DNA from: Mesorhizobium sp. SARCC-RB16n
GTDB taxonomy: Bacteria; Pseudomonadota; Alphaproteobacteria; Rhizobiales; Rhizobiaceae
Length of the DNA: 64,000 nucleotides
Assembly: GCF_008520305.1 (NCBI RefSeq)
Contig: NZ_ML703260.1
Coordinates: 1 to 64,000, forward strand
Direction: 5' to 3'
The notes under the pieces were generated by a model. That model saw nothing but the letters and a program-made list of their open reading frames with translations, did not search any database and was not told the DNA's origin. Positions 11,201 to 19,730 of this stretch are shown piece by piece. A program made the position numbers and the translations under genes. The number at the start of each line of letters is the position of its first letter. The first letter of the stretch is position 1.

Positions 11201-14200
11201 CACCGGCCCAGGCAACACCATCACCACCACGACCAGCACCGCGCTCAACCTCGACGGCGCGACGGTCGGCGCCGGCGGCTTCACCTTCGGCAGCGTCTCG
11301 GTCAACGGCGCGGCGACCGGCATTGCGCTGAACAATGTTTCCGGCGGCTCGATCGGCCTCGGCGTGGTCGATCTGCAAGGCATCACCTCGCGCGGTGTCG
11401 ACATCTCCAGCACGCTCGGCGCGACGCTGAATTTCACCAGCCTCAACATCGGGCTCGGTGCGGCAAACGCGGTCGGCCTCGACCTCAACGGCGCCGCGCT
11501 CGGCGCCAGCAACATCACGGCTGGCGATTTCGACGTCGACGGCGGCAGCTTCGCCGGCACGATAGGCATCGACATGGCCGGCACGACGGGCACCGGCACG
11601 ATCCAGCTCGGCGACACCGTCAACAACAATCCCGGCCCGAGCGGCCAGACCTCGACGATCAGCAATGTCGGCTATGGCGTGCAGTTCTCCAGCGCGACCA
11701 ACGCCCAACTGGTGTTCGGCGACGGCCAGGGTCCGGCCGAATCCTCGATCGCCACGACCGGCGGCCAGGTCATCCACGCCACAGACAGTTTGCCGCTCAG
11801 CGGCGACTATAATTTCAACGACGTCACCTTCACCGGCGATACGTCGAACCTGTCGTCGATCAGTGTCTACTACGTCACCGAGGGGGGCACTGGCGATGGC
11901 AGCCTCGCCAATCCGGGCAGCTATGCCGGCGCGCAGGCGTCCACTACCGCCAATGTCATCGTGCTGATCGACAAGACCGTCGACGCCAGCCAGTCGACGA
12001 TCGACCTCGGCGGCACCTCGTTCCAGCTCGATGACGGGCAGGTTCTGCTCGCCTTCAAGAGTGGCGACGCAGCCATTGACGTCTCGCAGCTTGGTGTCGA
12101 CACCACCGGCGGCGCGGGAGCGGCGTTCCATTTCACCACTGTGCAGAACTCGCCGATCGTCTCGGCGCCGGGCGGCATCGATTCGCTGCGGCCCATCCTG
12201 CAGAGCAACAACGCCATCTCGGTCGTCAGCCTGGCAACATCAGGCACGGGCCTCATCACCGGCGGCGTCCAGAACCTCATCATCCGCAACATCGGCACCG
12301 GCGACGGCATTGCCGTCAGTGCGACGGCCGCTTCCAGTTTCTTCCTGAGGAACAACGACATCGCGGCCGGCGGCAGCGCGCTCGACTTCGCCACGACCGG
12401 CGCCCCGGCCAATACGCTTCTGCTGTCGATCGACGGCAACACTCTCAAATCGACGGGATCGGCGCTGGCAGCGTCGTTCGTCGGCCAGAACATCAATGCG
12501 ACGGACAATTCGATCGCCATCCGGTCCTTTGCCGGCAACAAGGTCACCGGCGGCACCGGCGGCGGCATCGCCTTCAACAATGTCCGGTTCGACTCCGACG
12601 GCCTCGGCGGCACCGTCAGCGTCGGCACACTCGACATCGGCACCACAGGCGCGCGCGTCCAGGGCGACGGCCTCAACCTCACCAGCACCAGCGGGACGCT
12701 CGACCTCGGCACGTTCACCATAGCCAACAATTCAGGCACCGGCCTGCTGGTCGACACAAAGACGGCGGGCACCAACTTCACGCTCAACAGCAGCGGCGGC
12801 TCGGTCGACACCACTGGCGGCGCGGCGTTCAATCTCGACCCGCTGACGGTCAACATGACGATCGGCAGCGTCACCGCCGCGGGCGGCACCAGCGGCATCA
12901 TCTTCGACGGTGTCGCCGGCACCTTCACGGTTACGGGCGCCACGACCATCACCGGCACGTCGGGCGACGGCATCAGCGCCATCAACACCAACACCGGTAC
13001 CTTCAATTTCAACACGGTAACGGTCAACAACGCCCTCACGAGCGGCGGCGGCATCGGCTGGGCCAGCGGCACGCTCACCGTTAGCGGCCTCGCCAACATC
13101 GACACGACCAGTGGCACCGGCCTGACCCAGGGCGGCGGCACGACCAGCTTCACCGGCGGCCTGACCATCGACACCACGTCCGGCACCGGCATTCTCGGCA
13201 GTGGCGGCACGATGGCCATCGCCGCCACCGCCGGCGCCGAGACTGTGAATTCCACCAGCGGCCAGGCGATCGGCCTCACCAGCGTCGCCGCCAACATCGC
13301 GCTGGATTCAACCTCGTCGGGCGGCGGCTCCGTCAATGTGAACCTTATCAACACCAGCGGCACGATCGACCTTGGCTCGGGCGCGTTGACCGGCGCCGCG
13401 GCTGTCTCGTTCCTGGTGAATGGCGGCACGGCGGCAGTCAGCTATTCGGGCAGTGCCACCATCTCGAACGCTGCCGGCACTGCCCTGGAAGTCCAGAACC
13501 GATTGGCCGGGGCCGGACTCGTCTCGCTGAGCGGCAACTTGACCTCCAATGGCAACGGTATCTTCCTGAACAACAATGCCGGCGGCACCGTGACCGCGTC
13601 GGGGGCATCCAACAATTTCACCGGTGCGGGTACCGGCATTACGCTAATCAACAACACCAGCGGCACCTTCAACATCAACGGTGCAAGCTACACGATCGGC
13701 ATGAGCTCGACCGGCGCCGGCGTCGCCATCAGCGGCAACAGCAGCCCGGTGGTCATGAATTTCGGAGGCGGCCTGGCGATCACCACCGCGGCGGGCACGG
13801 GATTCTCCGCGACGGGCGCCGGCACGCTCAACGTGACCGGTTCCGGGAACATGATTTCGACCGGCACCGGCACCGCTCTCAACCTGAACGGCGTCACCGT
13901 CGGCACCGGCGGCGTGAATTTCTCCACCGTTTCGACCACCGGTGCGGCGACCGGCATTGCGCTGGCCAATGTCGCGTCGTCCGGCGGCGGCACCATCGCG
14001 CTCGGCACCGTCAATTTGCAAGGCATCACCTCGCTCGGCGTCGATGTTTCCGGCACGCTGGGTGCCGCCCTGTCCTTCAACTCTCTCGCCATCGGCCTCA
14101 ACAGCTCCACCGCGACGGCCTTCGACCTCAGCAATGCTACGATCAACGCGGCCGTTACCGCCAACGATTTCGATGTCACCAATGCCGCCGCCGGCGCGGG

Positions 14201-17200
14201 CACCTCGATCGGCGTCGACCTGCGCGGCGCCAGCGGCGGCCAGACGGTGCGGTTCGGCGATGCCGCAGTCGGCGGCAACAGCTCCAGCATTGCCGGCGTC
14301 AACACCGCCGTGTTCCTCAACAGCGCGACGAATCTTGCCTTCACCTTTGGCGACGGCGAGTCCGCGACAGACCAGAATTCGACCATCAGCGCCACTACCG
14401 ATATCGACGCCACCAACGCGCCGACGCTCGGAACCTACAATTTCAAGGACGTAAATTTCCAGTCGAGCCCCGGCAACGGCTTCGGCATCGGCAGGATATT
14501 CTTCGTCGGCGCCAGCGCGACCGGCAATGGCAGCGGCAAGGACCAGAGCAATCTGATTTCGTTGACCGGGGTGCAATTCCAGGCCACGACAAACGACGTC
14601 ATCGTCCTCGTCAACGATCAAGGTGTCATCACGGCGACAGGCTCGTTGGTGCTGCAGACTGGCGAACAGGTTCGCGGCTTCGGCAATGGCAACATCAACC
14701 TGGCGCTGACAGTGCCCTCGACCATCCAACTGGCCAGCAACAGCATTTCGATCATCGACCAGACGCCCAACGGCGCCGCGACACTGAGCGCCAGTGCGGG
14801 TATCGACGCCATCAGGCTCGGCGCCAGCGGCAATATCATCGACGGCTTCATCCTCGATGGCGGCGCGCGCGGCATCAAGGACAATGGCTCGGGTGCGTCC
14901 GGCACCACGATCAGCCACATGACGATCCGAAACTTCACCGCGGCCGGTATCGAGATCACGCCTTCGACCAGCACCACAATCGACAATGTGACGTTCTCGG
15001 GCAATGCCACGGACGTGATCCTCAACGCGTCCAACTCCACCATCGCCAACGTCACCAGCACCGGCGCGACAGGCATCGCCTTCGACCTGCGCAATACCAC
15101 CGGCACGACGACGCTGACCAACCTCAACATCACCACGGCGGCGAGCGGCACCGGTATCGTCTTCGGCGGCGCTTCCGGCCCCGGCGGCACGATCACCGGC
15201 ACCAATGTCGACATTTCGGGCGGCAGCGGCATTTCCGTTGTTGGCGGCAATGCCGCGATCAGCTTCGATGGCGCCAGTTCCATCGCCGCTGGCGGCTCGG
15301 GCACAGCGGCAAGCATCACCAACCGCACCGGCGGCAGCTTCGCCTTTGCAGGCACGGTCACCGCTAATGGCGGGGCGAGCGGCATTGTCATTTCCGGCGC
15401 GACGGGGGCGAGCGATGTCAGCTTCACCGGCGCGGTCGATCTCGGTGTCGGCACGACGATGACCGGCACAGCCGTGTCGATCAACAACAACGCTCAGTCG
15501 TCGGTTGTCGCCTTCTCAAACCTCGATGTCGTCACCAACGGCACAACCGGCTTCAGCGCCACGGGCGGCGGCACCGTCAATGTCACGACCGGCACGGTCA
15601 GCTCAACCGGGGCGCAGGCGGTCAACCTCAATGGCGTCGCGACCAGCACCGGCATCAACTTCACCTCGACGACATCGACGGGCGGCGCCAGCAACGTTTC
15701 GCTGACCAACGTCACAGGAGCTGGCGCCGTCAGCCTCGGCTCGGGCGCGCTCAGCGGCGCGTCCGGCACGGCGTTCCTGGTTTCTGGCGGCTCGAACAAT
15801 GTCAGCTACGCCGGCACCATCGCCAAGACGAGCGCCGGCAACGTCGTCAGCGTATCGTCTCACACCGGCAGCACCACCACCTTCAGCGGCACGATTTCGG
15901 CGACAGGCTCCAGCGGCGGAATAGCGCTTGCCAACAACACTGGGGCGATCATCAACTTCACCAACACGCTGACACTGACAGGCACGAACACCACCGGCTT
16001 CAGCGCCACGGGCGGCGGCACGGTGAGCGCGACCGGATCCGGCAGCATCATCAGTTCCGGCACCGCGACGGCGCTCAATGTGGCCAACACGACGATCGGG
16101 TCCGGCGGGTTGAAGTTCCAAAGCATTTCGGCCATCGGATCAAGCGGCAATGCCGGCATCGTCCTTGACACCACCGGCTCCCTGGGCGGCTTGACCGTGT
16201 CGGGAACAGGCACCGCCGGCAGCGGCGGCGTGATCTCCAACAAAACCGGTGGAGACATCCTCACCGGATCGGACGCAAGCGGCCAGACTGTATCCGGCAG
16301 CGGCGGCACCGGCATCTTCCTGCGGAATACGAGCGGTGCTTCATTCACCAACATGCAGCTGAACGACTTCTCCAACTTCGCCGTCTACGGCAACAACGTC
16401 ACCGGCTTCACGCTGGCGAGCAGTGTCGTCAATGGCGTCAACGGCACCAACAATGCCGGCGACCGCGAAGAGAGCTCGATCCGCTTCGACAATCTGCTCG
16501 GCACGGCCTCGATCACGGGTTCGAGCATTTCGGGCGGCTTCAACCAGAACATCGATCTCTACAATACCAGTGGCACGCTCACGCGCCTGACGATGGACAA
16601 CAACACGTTCGGGTTGGTCGGATCGACCGGCAACGACAATGTCAGCGGGCAGGTATTCAACAGCGCGACCGCCAACTACACACTGACCAACAGCACCTTC
16701 GCCGGAACCCGCTCCGACTTCATCGCCTTCCTTGCCAACAACAATGCAACGATGGATGCGGTGGTACGCAGCAACACGTTCCATAATGGCCAGGCTATCG
16801 TCCCCGGCGGCGGCACCGCGGTCGACATCCGTAGCGGATCCGGCGGCCTGACCTCCGCCGCGACGACGACTTTCGATATCTCGCACAACATCCTAACGGA
16901 TGGCGGCGCCAACGCCTTCGATACGGTCGGCATATTCGTCGCCAAGGGCCAGGACAACGGCACCATGTCCGGCACGATCGCCAGCAACGCCATCGGCCCG
17001 GCGAAAGTGAACTCGAATTCCGACGGCATCTTCGTGCGCTCCGCTGGCACCGGCACGTTGACGACCCTGATCCAGAACAACACCATCACAGGCGTTGGCA
17101 ACAACGGCATCCATCTGCAGAACAATGACGGCAGCGCGACGATGAACGCCACGATCTACGGCAACACCGTGTCCTCGCCGACGAGCTCGTTCCCGTTTGC

Positions 17201-17516
17201 CGCGCTGCTGGTCGACAATGGCGCGACAGCGACCGACACCAGCACGACGAACGTCGTCATCGGCACAGGCACTGGAGGCGCAGGCAGTAAGAACACACTG
17301 ACGCACAACGCTCTCTACGCGGTCGACGTTTCGCTAAGCAATTTCAACGCGAATACCCATCTCAATCTTTCTAGAAACGGCTCGGCCCAAAGCACCGCTC
17401 AAGGTGTCATAGGTGACGACAACAATGGCTCGCCGATCGTGGACACGACTGGCGGCAGCGGCGCGATCACATTTGTCAATACGTTACCGACGCTGCCTGC
17501 GGTGGTAGCGCCATAG
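5217..17516 (+). CDS. Giant inverse-autotransporter-like adhesin with beta-helix passenger (4,099 aa)
   Basis: The protein has an N-terminal extension and a hydrophobic signal core at about residues 39-55 (TTALTSLALALSGAAAYG). Residues about 58-290 resemble the inverse-autotransporter (intimin/invasin) beta-barrel, with alternating strands such as GLGIRRIVNPDLMLGGYAYF and a final amphipathic strand FAGSVRLNIPF. In known members this barrel sits in the outer membrane and exports the C-terminal passenger. The passenger, about 3,800 residues, is not Ig-like. It is Gly/Thr/Ser/Asn-rich beta-helix repeat with no cysteine that I can see. It falls into about five super-modules starting near residues 353, 794, 1538, 2216 and 3092, each opening with an F(Y/V)-V/A-x-G stretch and a VLVND/VLID strand. 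A less repetitive beta-helix end runs from about 3,630. The role is probably adhesion or biofilm formation. The start could be 5253 instead. Confidence 0.85.
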   Translation: MGTTEKSRQVGEMAARGEGFHTRAGYRRSSIARHLWKTTALTSLALALSGAAAYGDDAGLWQPQVRAIIGADNNGGNAALEGFIPIKQTAESVLFLDVRAKHDFKDAFGQDIGLGIRRIVNPDLMLGGYAYFNAESYGGTQFTGGTLGVEAITPNFDAHVNVFVPIKGDSTGHSVGSTLSMVSNQLIEQISVLDHRDYAAWGIEGEVGAKVPLNLPDKHSLRLDIGGYHFEDPHGDDGSVTGAKAGIEYEIGDVFGTGTSLTFTGEVRNDNRDDTQFAGSVRLNIPFNPGGGSDNTAAIGGAEPVYPVSEGLRKRVNERVRGDIGVRIQSQDKTGGSTTRVAINAATNAAFGKFYFADGGLAGVGTQADPTTLDDAVTKAGAGGFVVALGGNGNLTTAGVTLATGQTVIGGGESVTAKLFDGGTATFNLGGSDGTIQGTNVANNVITLGNGNTLNGITITGGADGIFGNNVTGTTLTKVTVTGAGGNGADFTGNSTNVSASNFTATGNGLDGLHIEGNGTYNFTGTTLLQSNLDDGLDITGAGTYTFATVNALGNVDRGITVQGSGGSFTTTGGNISGNGGIGIYIDPITAHVVLDSISQTGGTSGVVLDHVSGSFTVNGATTISGTSGPAIAISDSPAAIRFGDVSITTPAGDGMVFSGVNAAVVAGNIVISGLGLGHTGLDFSGSQTTFTALSANISGSGAGSIGIDLADTTGDASIIITNGGTISGVDTGVRLGIAGSLAHSANAQFSFGGGSIAGITASLDARGLNQTLGHYGFGSTTFSGPQLFDVQNVIFVGAAASGSGDGSSLGNLASIGTADGISDSNAIFVLVNDAGNTPIDATGGFSLSAGQTLASFGNGRSFSLGGVPINVTGANIQHDVVVSDPGTGAATLTNSGAGAVVTAASGGTLEDFNISGGSGAAISGSGSSALTVQGVTVSSVATGLSLNGFSGTGTFTNFDITSAGTGVSITGGTTGTLTFDAASSITGTSGVAFNIDSSTPNLTYNGTINQTAASSAVKINAMTGGSATFGGKITASTGAANAIDLTGNTGSTINFTGGLDLTTDGGYGFSAVNGGTLTVTGSGNTVNTGAGVTENGIHLGGAGGLTIGAAGVTFASVTVDGSGGSVPAGIVIENTSGGNVTFGGVSISRANGDAIRLTNVASGTYSFNGTTTIAAVGGAGPGFVVQGSAATVSVNNLVTTNVSGADVSLTNNTGTIGIGGTITNSGAGDGVVVSGGSAAITVSAAIFSSPGTTGTAVKVDGITGGSVAFTGSVTSAGTGNLFAIGSTTAPTGGAINFTGSALTASGGGGAVIAGLGTAATFNATAPLSITNATGNGVSVSNVAGSATFGAVTVTTAGGNGIDISGNSGAVTFGTTNVTLGAAANTAGINFSGTNAGVTFGTTTVSNVGANQTGIDFSGSSTTAALGLTTITGTGDLTSRGIDLSSTTGNKTITFLAGSSISNAGVGVELASDHSTATSANANFTFGDGTSANGLQSSITAAAGGYTVNTVGLNPALGNYNFNDVSFTGSANLASAVGGVIMVSQNGGVIAAGTDGLSADVTTISVAAADAMAGTQTFAFVGTVDLSGTPFTLDSGQSITGFGNNTSILTSGTIQPVNVQGNLGATGGNVTGNEGVVTGSGGFLHLLGSNQVRNTAFDFTGASGSVFTIDQNALGFSNAGGIVIDGVTVSNVAAGSVVFKVVDVDTNVSITNNNISVAGTLLDANGGAGNITLTRGTLPNSATPGTLTGGGISIANRSGGLVNFTDKVTVGGNGVSLTSNTGSTVTFADVDITTNGATAFTATGGGTVNVTTGTVNATGAQAVALDGITAGINFASTSATFSSGNGIDLQNLSGTAAFGSGTLTNTGSGTAFNVGSATNLSGGNAAISYGGTIASNGTGASVSIQELTGGSVTLSGNLTDGNAAAGGNIVVAGIGNGTAAAVTFSGTTKQISSGATDAVSLIGNPNGTVDFSNGGLAIKTTGGTGFGASTGTVSVTGPGNTITTTTSTALNLDGATVGAGGFTFGSVSVNGAATGIALNNVSGGSIGLGVVDLQGITSRGVDISSTLGATLNFTSLNIGLGAANAVGLDLNGAALGASNITAGDFDVDGGSFAGTIGIDMAGTTGTGTIQLGDTVNNNPGPSGQTSTISNVGYGVQFSSATNAQLVFGDGQGPAESSIATTGGQVIHATDSLPLSGDYNFNDVTFTGDTSNLSSISVYYVTEGGTGDGSLANPGSYAGAQASTTANVIVLIDKTVDASQSTIDLGGTSFQLDDGQVLLAFKSGDAAIDVSQLGVDTTGGAGAAFHFTTVQNSPIVSAPGGIDSLRPILQSNNAISVVSLATSGTGLITGGVQNLIIRNIGTGDGIAVSATAASSFFLRNNDIAAGGSALDFATTGAPANTLLLSIDGNTLKSTGSALAASFVGQNINATDNSIAIRSFAGNKVTGGTGGGIAFNNVRFDSDGLGGTVSVGTLDIGTTGARVQGDGLNLTSTSGTLDLGTFTIANNSGTGLLVDTKTAGTNFTLNSSGGSVDTTGGAAFNLDPLTVNMTIGSVTAAGGTSGIIFDGVAGTFTVTGATTITGTSGDGISAINTNTGTFNFNTVTVNNALTSGGGIGWASGTLTVSGLANIDTTSGTGLTQGGGTTSFTGGLTIDTTSGTGILGSGGTMAIAATAGAETVNSTSGQAIGLTSVAANIALDSTSSGGGSVNVNLINTSGTIDLGSGALTGAAAVSFLVNGGTAAVSYSGSATISNAAGTALEVQNRLAGAGLVSLSGNLTSNGNGIFLNNNAGGTVTASGASNNFTGAGTGITLINNTSGTFNINGASYTIGMSSTGAGVAISGNSSPVVMNFGGGLAITTAAGTGFSATGAGTLNVTGSGNMISTGTGTALNLNGVTVGTGGVNFSTVSTTGAATGIALANVASSGGGTIALGTVNLQGITSLGVDVSGTLGAALSFNSLAIGLNSSTATAFDLSNATINAAVTANDFDVTNAAAGAGTSIGVDLRGASGGQTVRFGDAAVGGNSSSIAGVNTAVFLNSATNLAFTFGDGESATDQNSTISATTDIDATNAPTLGTYNFKDVNFQSSPGNGFGIGRIFFVGASATGNGSGKDQSNLISLTGVQFQATTNDVIVLVNDQGVITATGSLVLQTGEQVRGFGNGNINLALTVPSTIQLASNSISIIDQTPNGAATLSASAGIDAIRLGASGNIIDGFILDGGARGIKDNGSGASGTTISHMTIRNFTAAGIEITPSTSTTIDNVTFSGNATDVILNASNSTIANVTSTGATGIAFDLRNTTGTTTLTNLNITTAASGTGIVFGGASGPGGTITGTNVDISGGSGISVVGGNAAISFDGASSIAAGGSGTAASITNRTGGSFAFAGTVTANGGASGIVISGATGASDVSFTGAVDLGVGTTMTGTAVSINNNAQSSVVAFSNLDVVTNGTTGFSATGGGTVNVTTGTVSSTGAQAVNLNGVATSTGINFTSTTSTGGASNVSLTNVTGAGAVSLGSGALSGASGTAFLVSGGSNNVSYAGTIAKTSAGNVVSVSSHTGSTTTFSGTISATGSSGGIALANNTGAIINFTNTLTLTGTNTTGFSATGGGTVSATGSGSIISSGTATALNVANTTIGSGGLKFQSISAIGSSGNAGIVLDTTGSLGGLTVSGTGTAGSGGVISNKTGGDILTGSDASGQTVSGSGGTGIFLRNTSGASFTNMQLNDFSNFAVYGNNVTGFTLASSVVNGVNGTNNAGDREESSIRFDNLLGTASITGSSISGGFNQNIDLYNTSGTLTRLTMDNNTFGLVGSTGNDNVSGQVFNSATANYTLTNSTFAGTRSDFIAFLANNNATMDAVVRSNTFHNGQAIVPGGGTAVDIRSGSGGLTSAATTTFDISHNILTDGGANAFDTVGIFVAKGQDNGTMSGTIASNAIGPAKVNSNSDGIFVRSAGTGTLTTLIQNNTITGVGNNGIHLQNNDGSATMNATIYGNTVSSPTSSFPFAALLVDNGATATDTSTTNVVIGTGTGGAGSKNTLTHNALYAVDVSLSNFNANTHLNLSRNGSAQSTAQGVIGDDNNGSPIVDTTGGSGAITFVNTLPTLPAVVAP

Positions 17517-17655
17517 GCTTTCGAGCCGCCTTCAACCAGAAGCCGGCTATCTTTAATAAAAGCCGATATAAAAATATTATTTTTATCTGCACGACTCTTA
17601 ACGTTGCGTAAGTTTGTAGTTGTGGCATATTGGCCTAAACAACTAGGGGACACCG
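17517..17655 (+). promoter_or_regulatory. AT-rich intergenic region before the tail-collar genes
   Basis: 139 bases, strikingly AT-rich against the GC-rich flanks. It contains a weak hairpin (CGGCT...AGCCG, 17544-17565) followed by an AAAAATATTATTTTT segment that could terminate the adhesin transcript. It is also the likely promoter region for the three downstream genes. I could not assign convincing -35/-10 boxes. AGGGGA lies 5 bases before the ATG at 17656. Confidence 0.4.
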
Positions 17656-18156
17656 ATGGCGGAACCATTTATTTCCGAAATCAGAATCATGTCTTTCGGT
17701 TTTCCGCCGAAAGGCTGGGCGCTGTGCGATGGGCAATTGCTGCCGATCGCTCAGAACCAGCCGCTGTTTTCACTGCTGGGCACCACCTTCGGCGGCGACG
17801 GCCGGGTGAATTTCGCCTTGCCCGATTATCGCGGGCGCGTTCCCATTCATGTCGGCAGCGGTCATACATTGGGTGAGCGCGGCGGCGAGCAGGCGCACAC
17901 GCTTTCGCTCGCGGAACTGCCTTTTCATAGCCACAGCGAACAGGCCACGACGGCCAATGCCGACGTGCCGGCACCCAACGGCAATCTGCTGGCGACGGTC
18001 TCCAACGTCTATACACCGCCAGGCAACCCCACGACGGCGATGGATCCCGGTACGCTAGCCTCTGTCGGCGGCAGCCAGGCGCATATCAACATGCAGCCGT
18101 TTCTGACACTGAGCTTCTGCATCGCCCTGCAGGGCATTTTCCCGTCGCCGACCTGA
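17656..18156 (+). CDS. Phage tail collar domain protein (MdpB-like), copy 1
   Basis: 166 residues, matching the size of microcystin-dependent-protein-type tail collar proteins. The N-terminus shows the collar signature: PKGWALCDGQLLPI, then FSLLGTTFGGDG, then FALPDYRGRVPIHVG. The C-terminus ends in the shared pattern QPFLTLSFCIALQGIFPSPT. Tail collar domains form the tip or collar of phage fibres. Free-standing bacterial members are uncharacterised and have no other phage genes here. It is the first of three tandem paralogues starting 139 bases after the giant adhesin and was probably produced by gene duplication. It is possibly a surface or fibre-associated protein; no signal peptide is visible. 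Confidence 0.9.
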   Translation: MAEPFISEIRIMSFGFPPKGWALCDGQLLPIAQNQPLFSLLGTTFGGDGRVNFALPDYRGRVPIHVGSGHTLGERGGEQAHTLSLAELPFHSHSEQATTANADVPAPNGNLLATVSNVYTPPGNPTTAMDPGTLASVGGSQAHINMQPFLTLSFCIALQGIFPSPT

Positions 18157-18168
18157 GGGAGCACTATC

Positions 18169-18672
18169 ATGGCACAGCCTTATGTTGGCGAAGTCCGTAT
18201 GTTTGCCGGCAATTTCGCGCCTGCCGGATGGATGATGTGCGAGGGGCAGTTGCTGCCCATCTCGGAAAATGAAACGCTGTTCCAATTGATTGGCACTACC
18301 TATGGCGGCGACGGCCAGGAAACCTTCGCGTTGCCGGACCTGCGTGGGCGCCTTCCGATCCATCAGGGCAACAGTTTCATCCTTGCCGAGGCCGGTGGCG
18401 TGGAAGAGGTCACGCTGACGACCCAGCAGATGCCCACGCACACACACCCCTTCGTCGCTTCTCTGAACAACGCGGGGGCGAGTACCCCGACCGGCAATAT
18501 GACCGGTCAGGTCGGTGCGTCGCAAATCTATCGTGAAGCGCCGGCGACCACTCCAATGTCTACGCAGACTGCAGGGCAAACCGGCGGCAACCAACCGCAT
18601 ACCAACTTCCAACCGTATCTCTGCATCAATTTCATCATCTCGCTGTTCGGAATCTTCCCGTCGCCGACTTAA
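18169..18672 (+). CDS. Phage tail collar domain protein (MdpB-like), copy 2
   Basis: 167 residues, 12 bases after copy 1, with GAGGGAGC just ahead of the start. It keeps the family blocks PAGWMMCEGQLLPI, FQLIGTTYGGDG, FALPDLRGRLPIHQG, the His-rich HTHPF segment and the C-terminal QPYLCINFIISLFGIFPSPT. It is clearly paralogous to copies 1 and 3 but diverged, so the three are old duplicates that may form a heteromeric assembly (inference). No export signal is apparent. Function is unknown. Confidence 0.9.
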   Translation: MAQPYVGEVRMFAGNFAPAGWMMCEGQLLPISENETLFQLIGTTYGGDGQETFALPDLRGRLPIHQGNSFILAEAGGVEEVTLTTQQMPTHTHPFVASLNNAGASTPTGNMTGQVGASQIYREAPATTPMSTQTAGQTGGNQPHTNFQPYLCINFIISLFGIFPSPT

Positions 18673-18682
18673 GAGGACCGCC

Positions 18683-19204
18683 ATGGCCGACCCATTCGTC
18701 GCCGAAATTCGCATCTTCCCGTTCAACTTCGCGCCAAAGGGTTGGGCATGGTGCGATGGGCAGTTGCTGCCGCTGTCGCAGAACACTGCGCTTTTCTCCC
18801 TGCTCGGCACCACCTATGGCGGCGACGGCAAGTCCAACTTTGCCTTGCCCGATTTGCAAGGCGGCGCACCGATGCACCCGGGGCAAGGGCCGGGTCTTTC
18901 ATTGCACGATCTCGGCGAGCAAGGTGGTTCGGAGACGGTCTCTCTGCTGATATCGGAGATGCCGCAGCACGGGCACACACTGATGGCGAACATCAATCCC
19001 GCCAATCTGGCGGCCCCAAGTGCGACTCGATCCTTCGCGCGTACGTCTCCTGGACAGTCTTATTCGGCGACGGCCACTTTGACGCCGCTCAGCGATCAGG
19101 CGGTGCGACCGGTCGGCGGCGACCAACCACATAACAACATGCAGCCCTACCTCACCTGCTATTTCTGTATCGCTCTCCAGGGCGTCTTCCCACCACGTCC
19201 CTAA
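18683..19204 (+). CDS. Phage tail collar domain protein (MdpB-like), copy 3
   Basis: 173 residues. The open frame runs further upstream into copy 2, but the ATG at 18683, preceded by AAGAGGA, gives the N-terminus MADPFVAEIRIFPFNFAPKG that aligns with the other two copies. Conserved blocks are KGWAWCDGQLLPL, FSLLGTTYGGDG, FALPDLQGGAPMHPG, HGHTL and a C-terminus QPYLTCYFCIALQGVFPPRP. It lies 10 bases after copy 2 and 6 bases before the GNAT gene, so all four genes are probably one transcript. Confidence 0.9.
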   Translation: MADPFVAEIRIFPFNFAPKGWAWCDGQLLPLSQNTALFSLLGTTYGGDGKSNFALPDLQGGAPMHPGQGPGLSLHDLGEQGGSETVSLLISEMPQHGHTLMANINPANLAAPSATRSFARTSPGQSYSATATLTPLSDQAVRPVGGDQPHNNMQPYLTCYFCIALQGVFPPRP

Positions 19205-19210
19205 TGCCCG

Positions 19211-19729
19211 ATGAGCCATTTTAGCAGGGCGGTCGGCTGGATGCGTGCGGCCGGTGCAGGGCTCACATTCCGCCCCATCACGGACGACGATCTGCCGTTC
19301 CTGGCAGGCGTCTACGCCTCGACCCGCGCCGAGGAACTCACCTTGACCTCCTGGACCGAGGCGCAGAAGGCTGCGTTCCTCGACATGCAGTTCCAAGCGC
19401 AGCACGCGCACTACCGGAAATACTATCCCAACGCCGACTGGCTGGTGACGATGCATGCTGGCAGCGATGTCGGTCGCCTCTATATCGAGCGCTGGCCAGG
19501 CGAGCATAGGATCATCGACATCACCTTTCTACCGGCGTTTCGCGGCAAAGGGTTGGGCTCAGCCCTGCTTGCCGACCTGATCGACGAGGCGGGTGCCGTC
19601 GGCAAGGCGGTCTCGATCCATGTCGAAAAGCACAACCCGGCTATGCGGCTTTACCTGCGACTGGGTTTCACCGTCGCCGAGGACAAGGGTGTCTACGATC
19701 TGATGGTCCGCCCAGCATCCTCATTTTGA
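19211..19729 (+). CDS. GNAT family N-acetyltransferase, in tail-collar operon
   Basis: 172 residues with the GNAT fold. An N-terminal strand LTFRPITDDDLPFLAGVYAS is followed by the acetyl-CoA-binding motif A (FRGKGLGSALL, i.e. R/Q-x-x-G-x-G/A) near residue 120 and motif B (NPAMRLYLRLGF). The gene starts 6 bases after tail-collar copy 3, which suggests it works with these proteins, perhaps by acetylating them or a surface component (inference). A second in-frame ATG at 19241 is possible and would match the usual family N-terminus better. Confidence 0.85.
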   Translation: MSHFSRAVGWMRAAGAGLTFRPITDDDLPFLAGVYASTRAEELTLTSWTEAQKAAFLDMQFQAQHAHYRKYYPNADWLVTMHAGSDVGRLYIERWPGEHRIIDITFLPAFRGKGLGSALLADLIDEAGAVGKAVSIHVEKHNPAMRLYLRLGFTVAEDKGVYDLMVRPASSF

Positions 19730-19730
19730 G

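Noticed and set aside
6270-16100. CRISPR-like or simple tandem DNA repeats inside the adhesin gene
   Set aside because: The repetition is at protein level (beta-helix turns), with diverged DNA and continuous reading frame; there are no spacers of constant size.
5151-17668. Many long antisense ORFs opposite the giant adhesin gene (for example 5151-6758, 8774-9604, 10956-12131, 11921-13429)
   Set aside because: They arise because GGC/ACC/GCC-rich repeats leave all frames open. They have low-complexity Val/Pro or Arg/Asp composition and no ribosome binding sites or recognisable domains.
17656-19204. Prophage remnant, because of three tail-collar proteins
   Set aside because: No capsid, terminase, integrase, baseplate or lysis gene is nearby. 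The same family occurs as free-standing bacterial genes.
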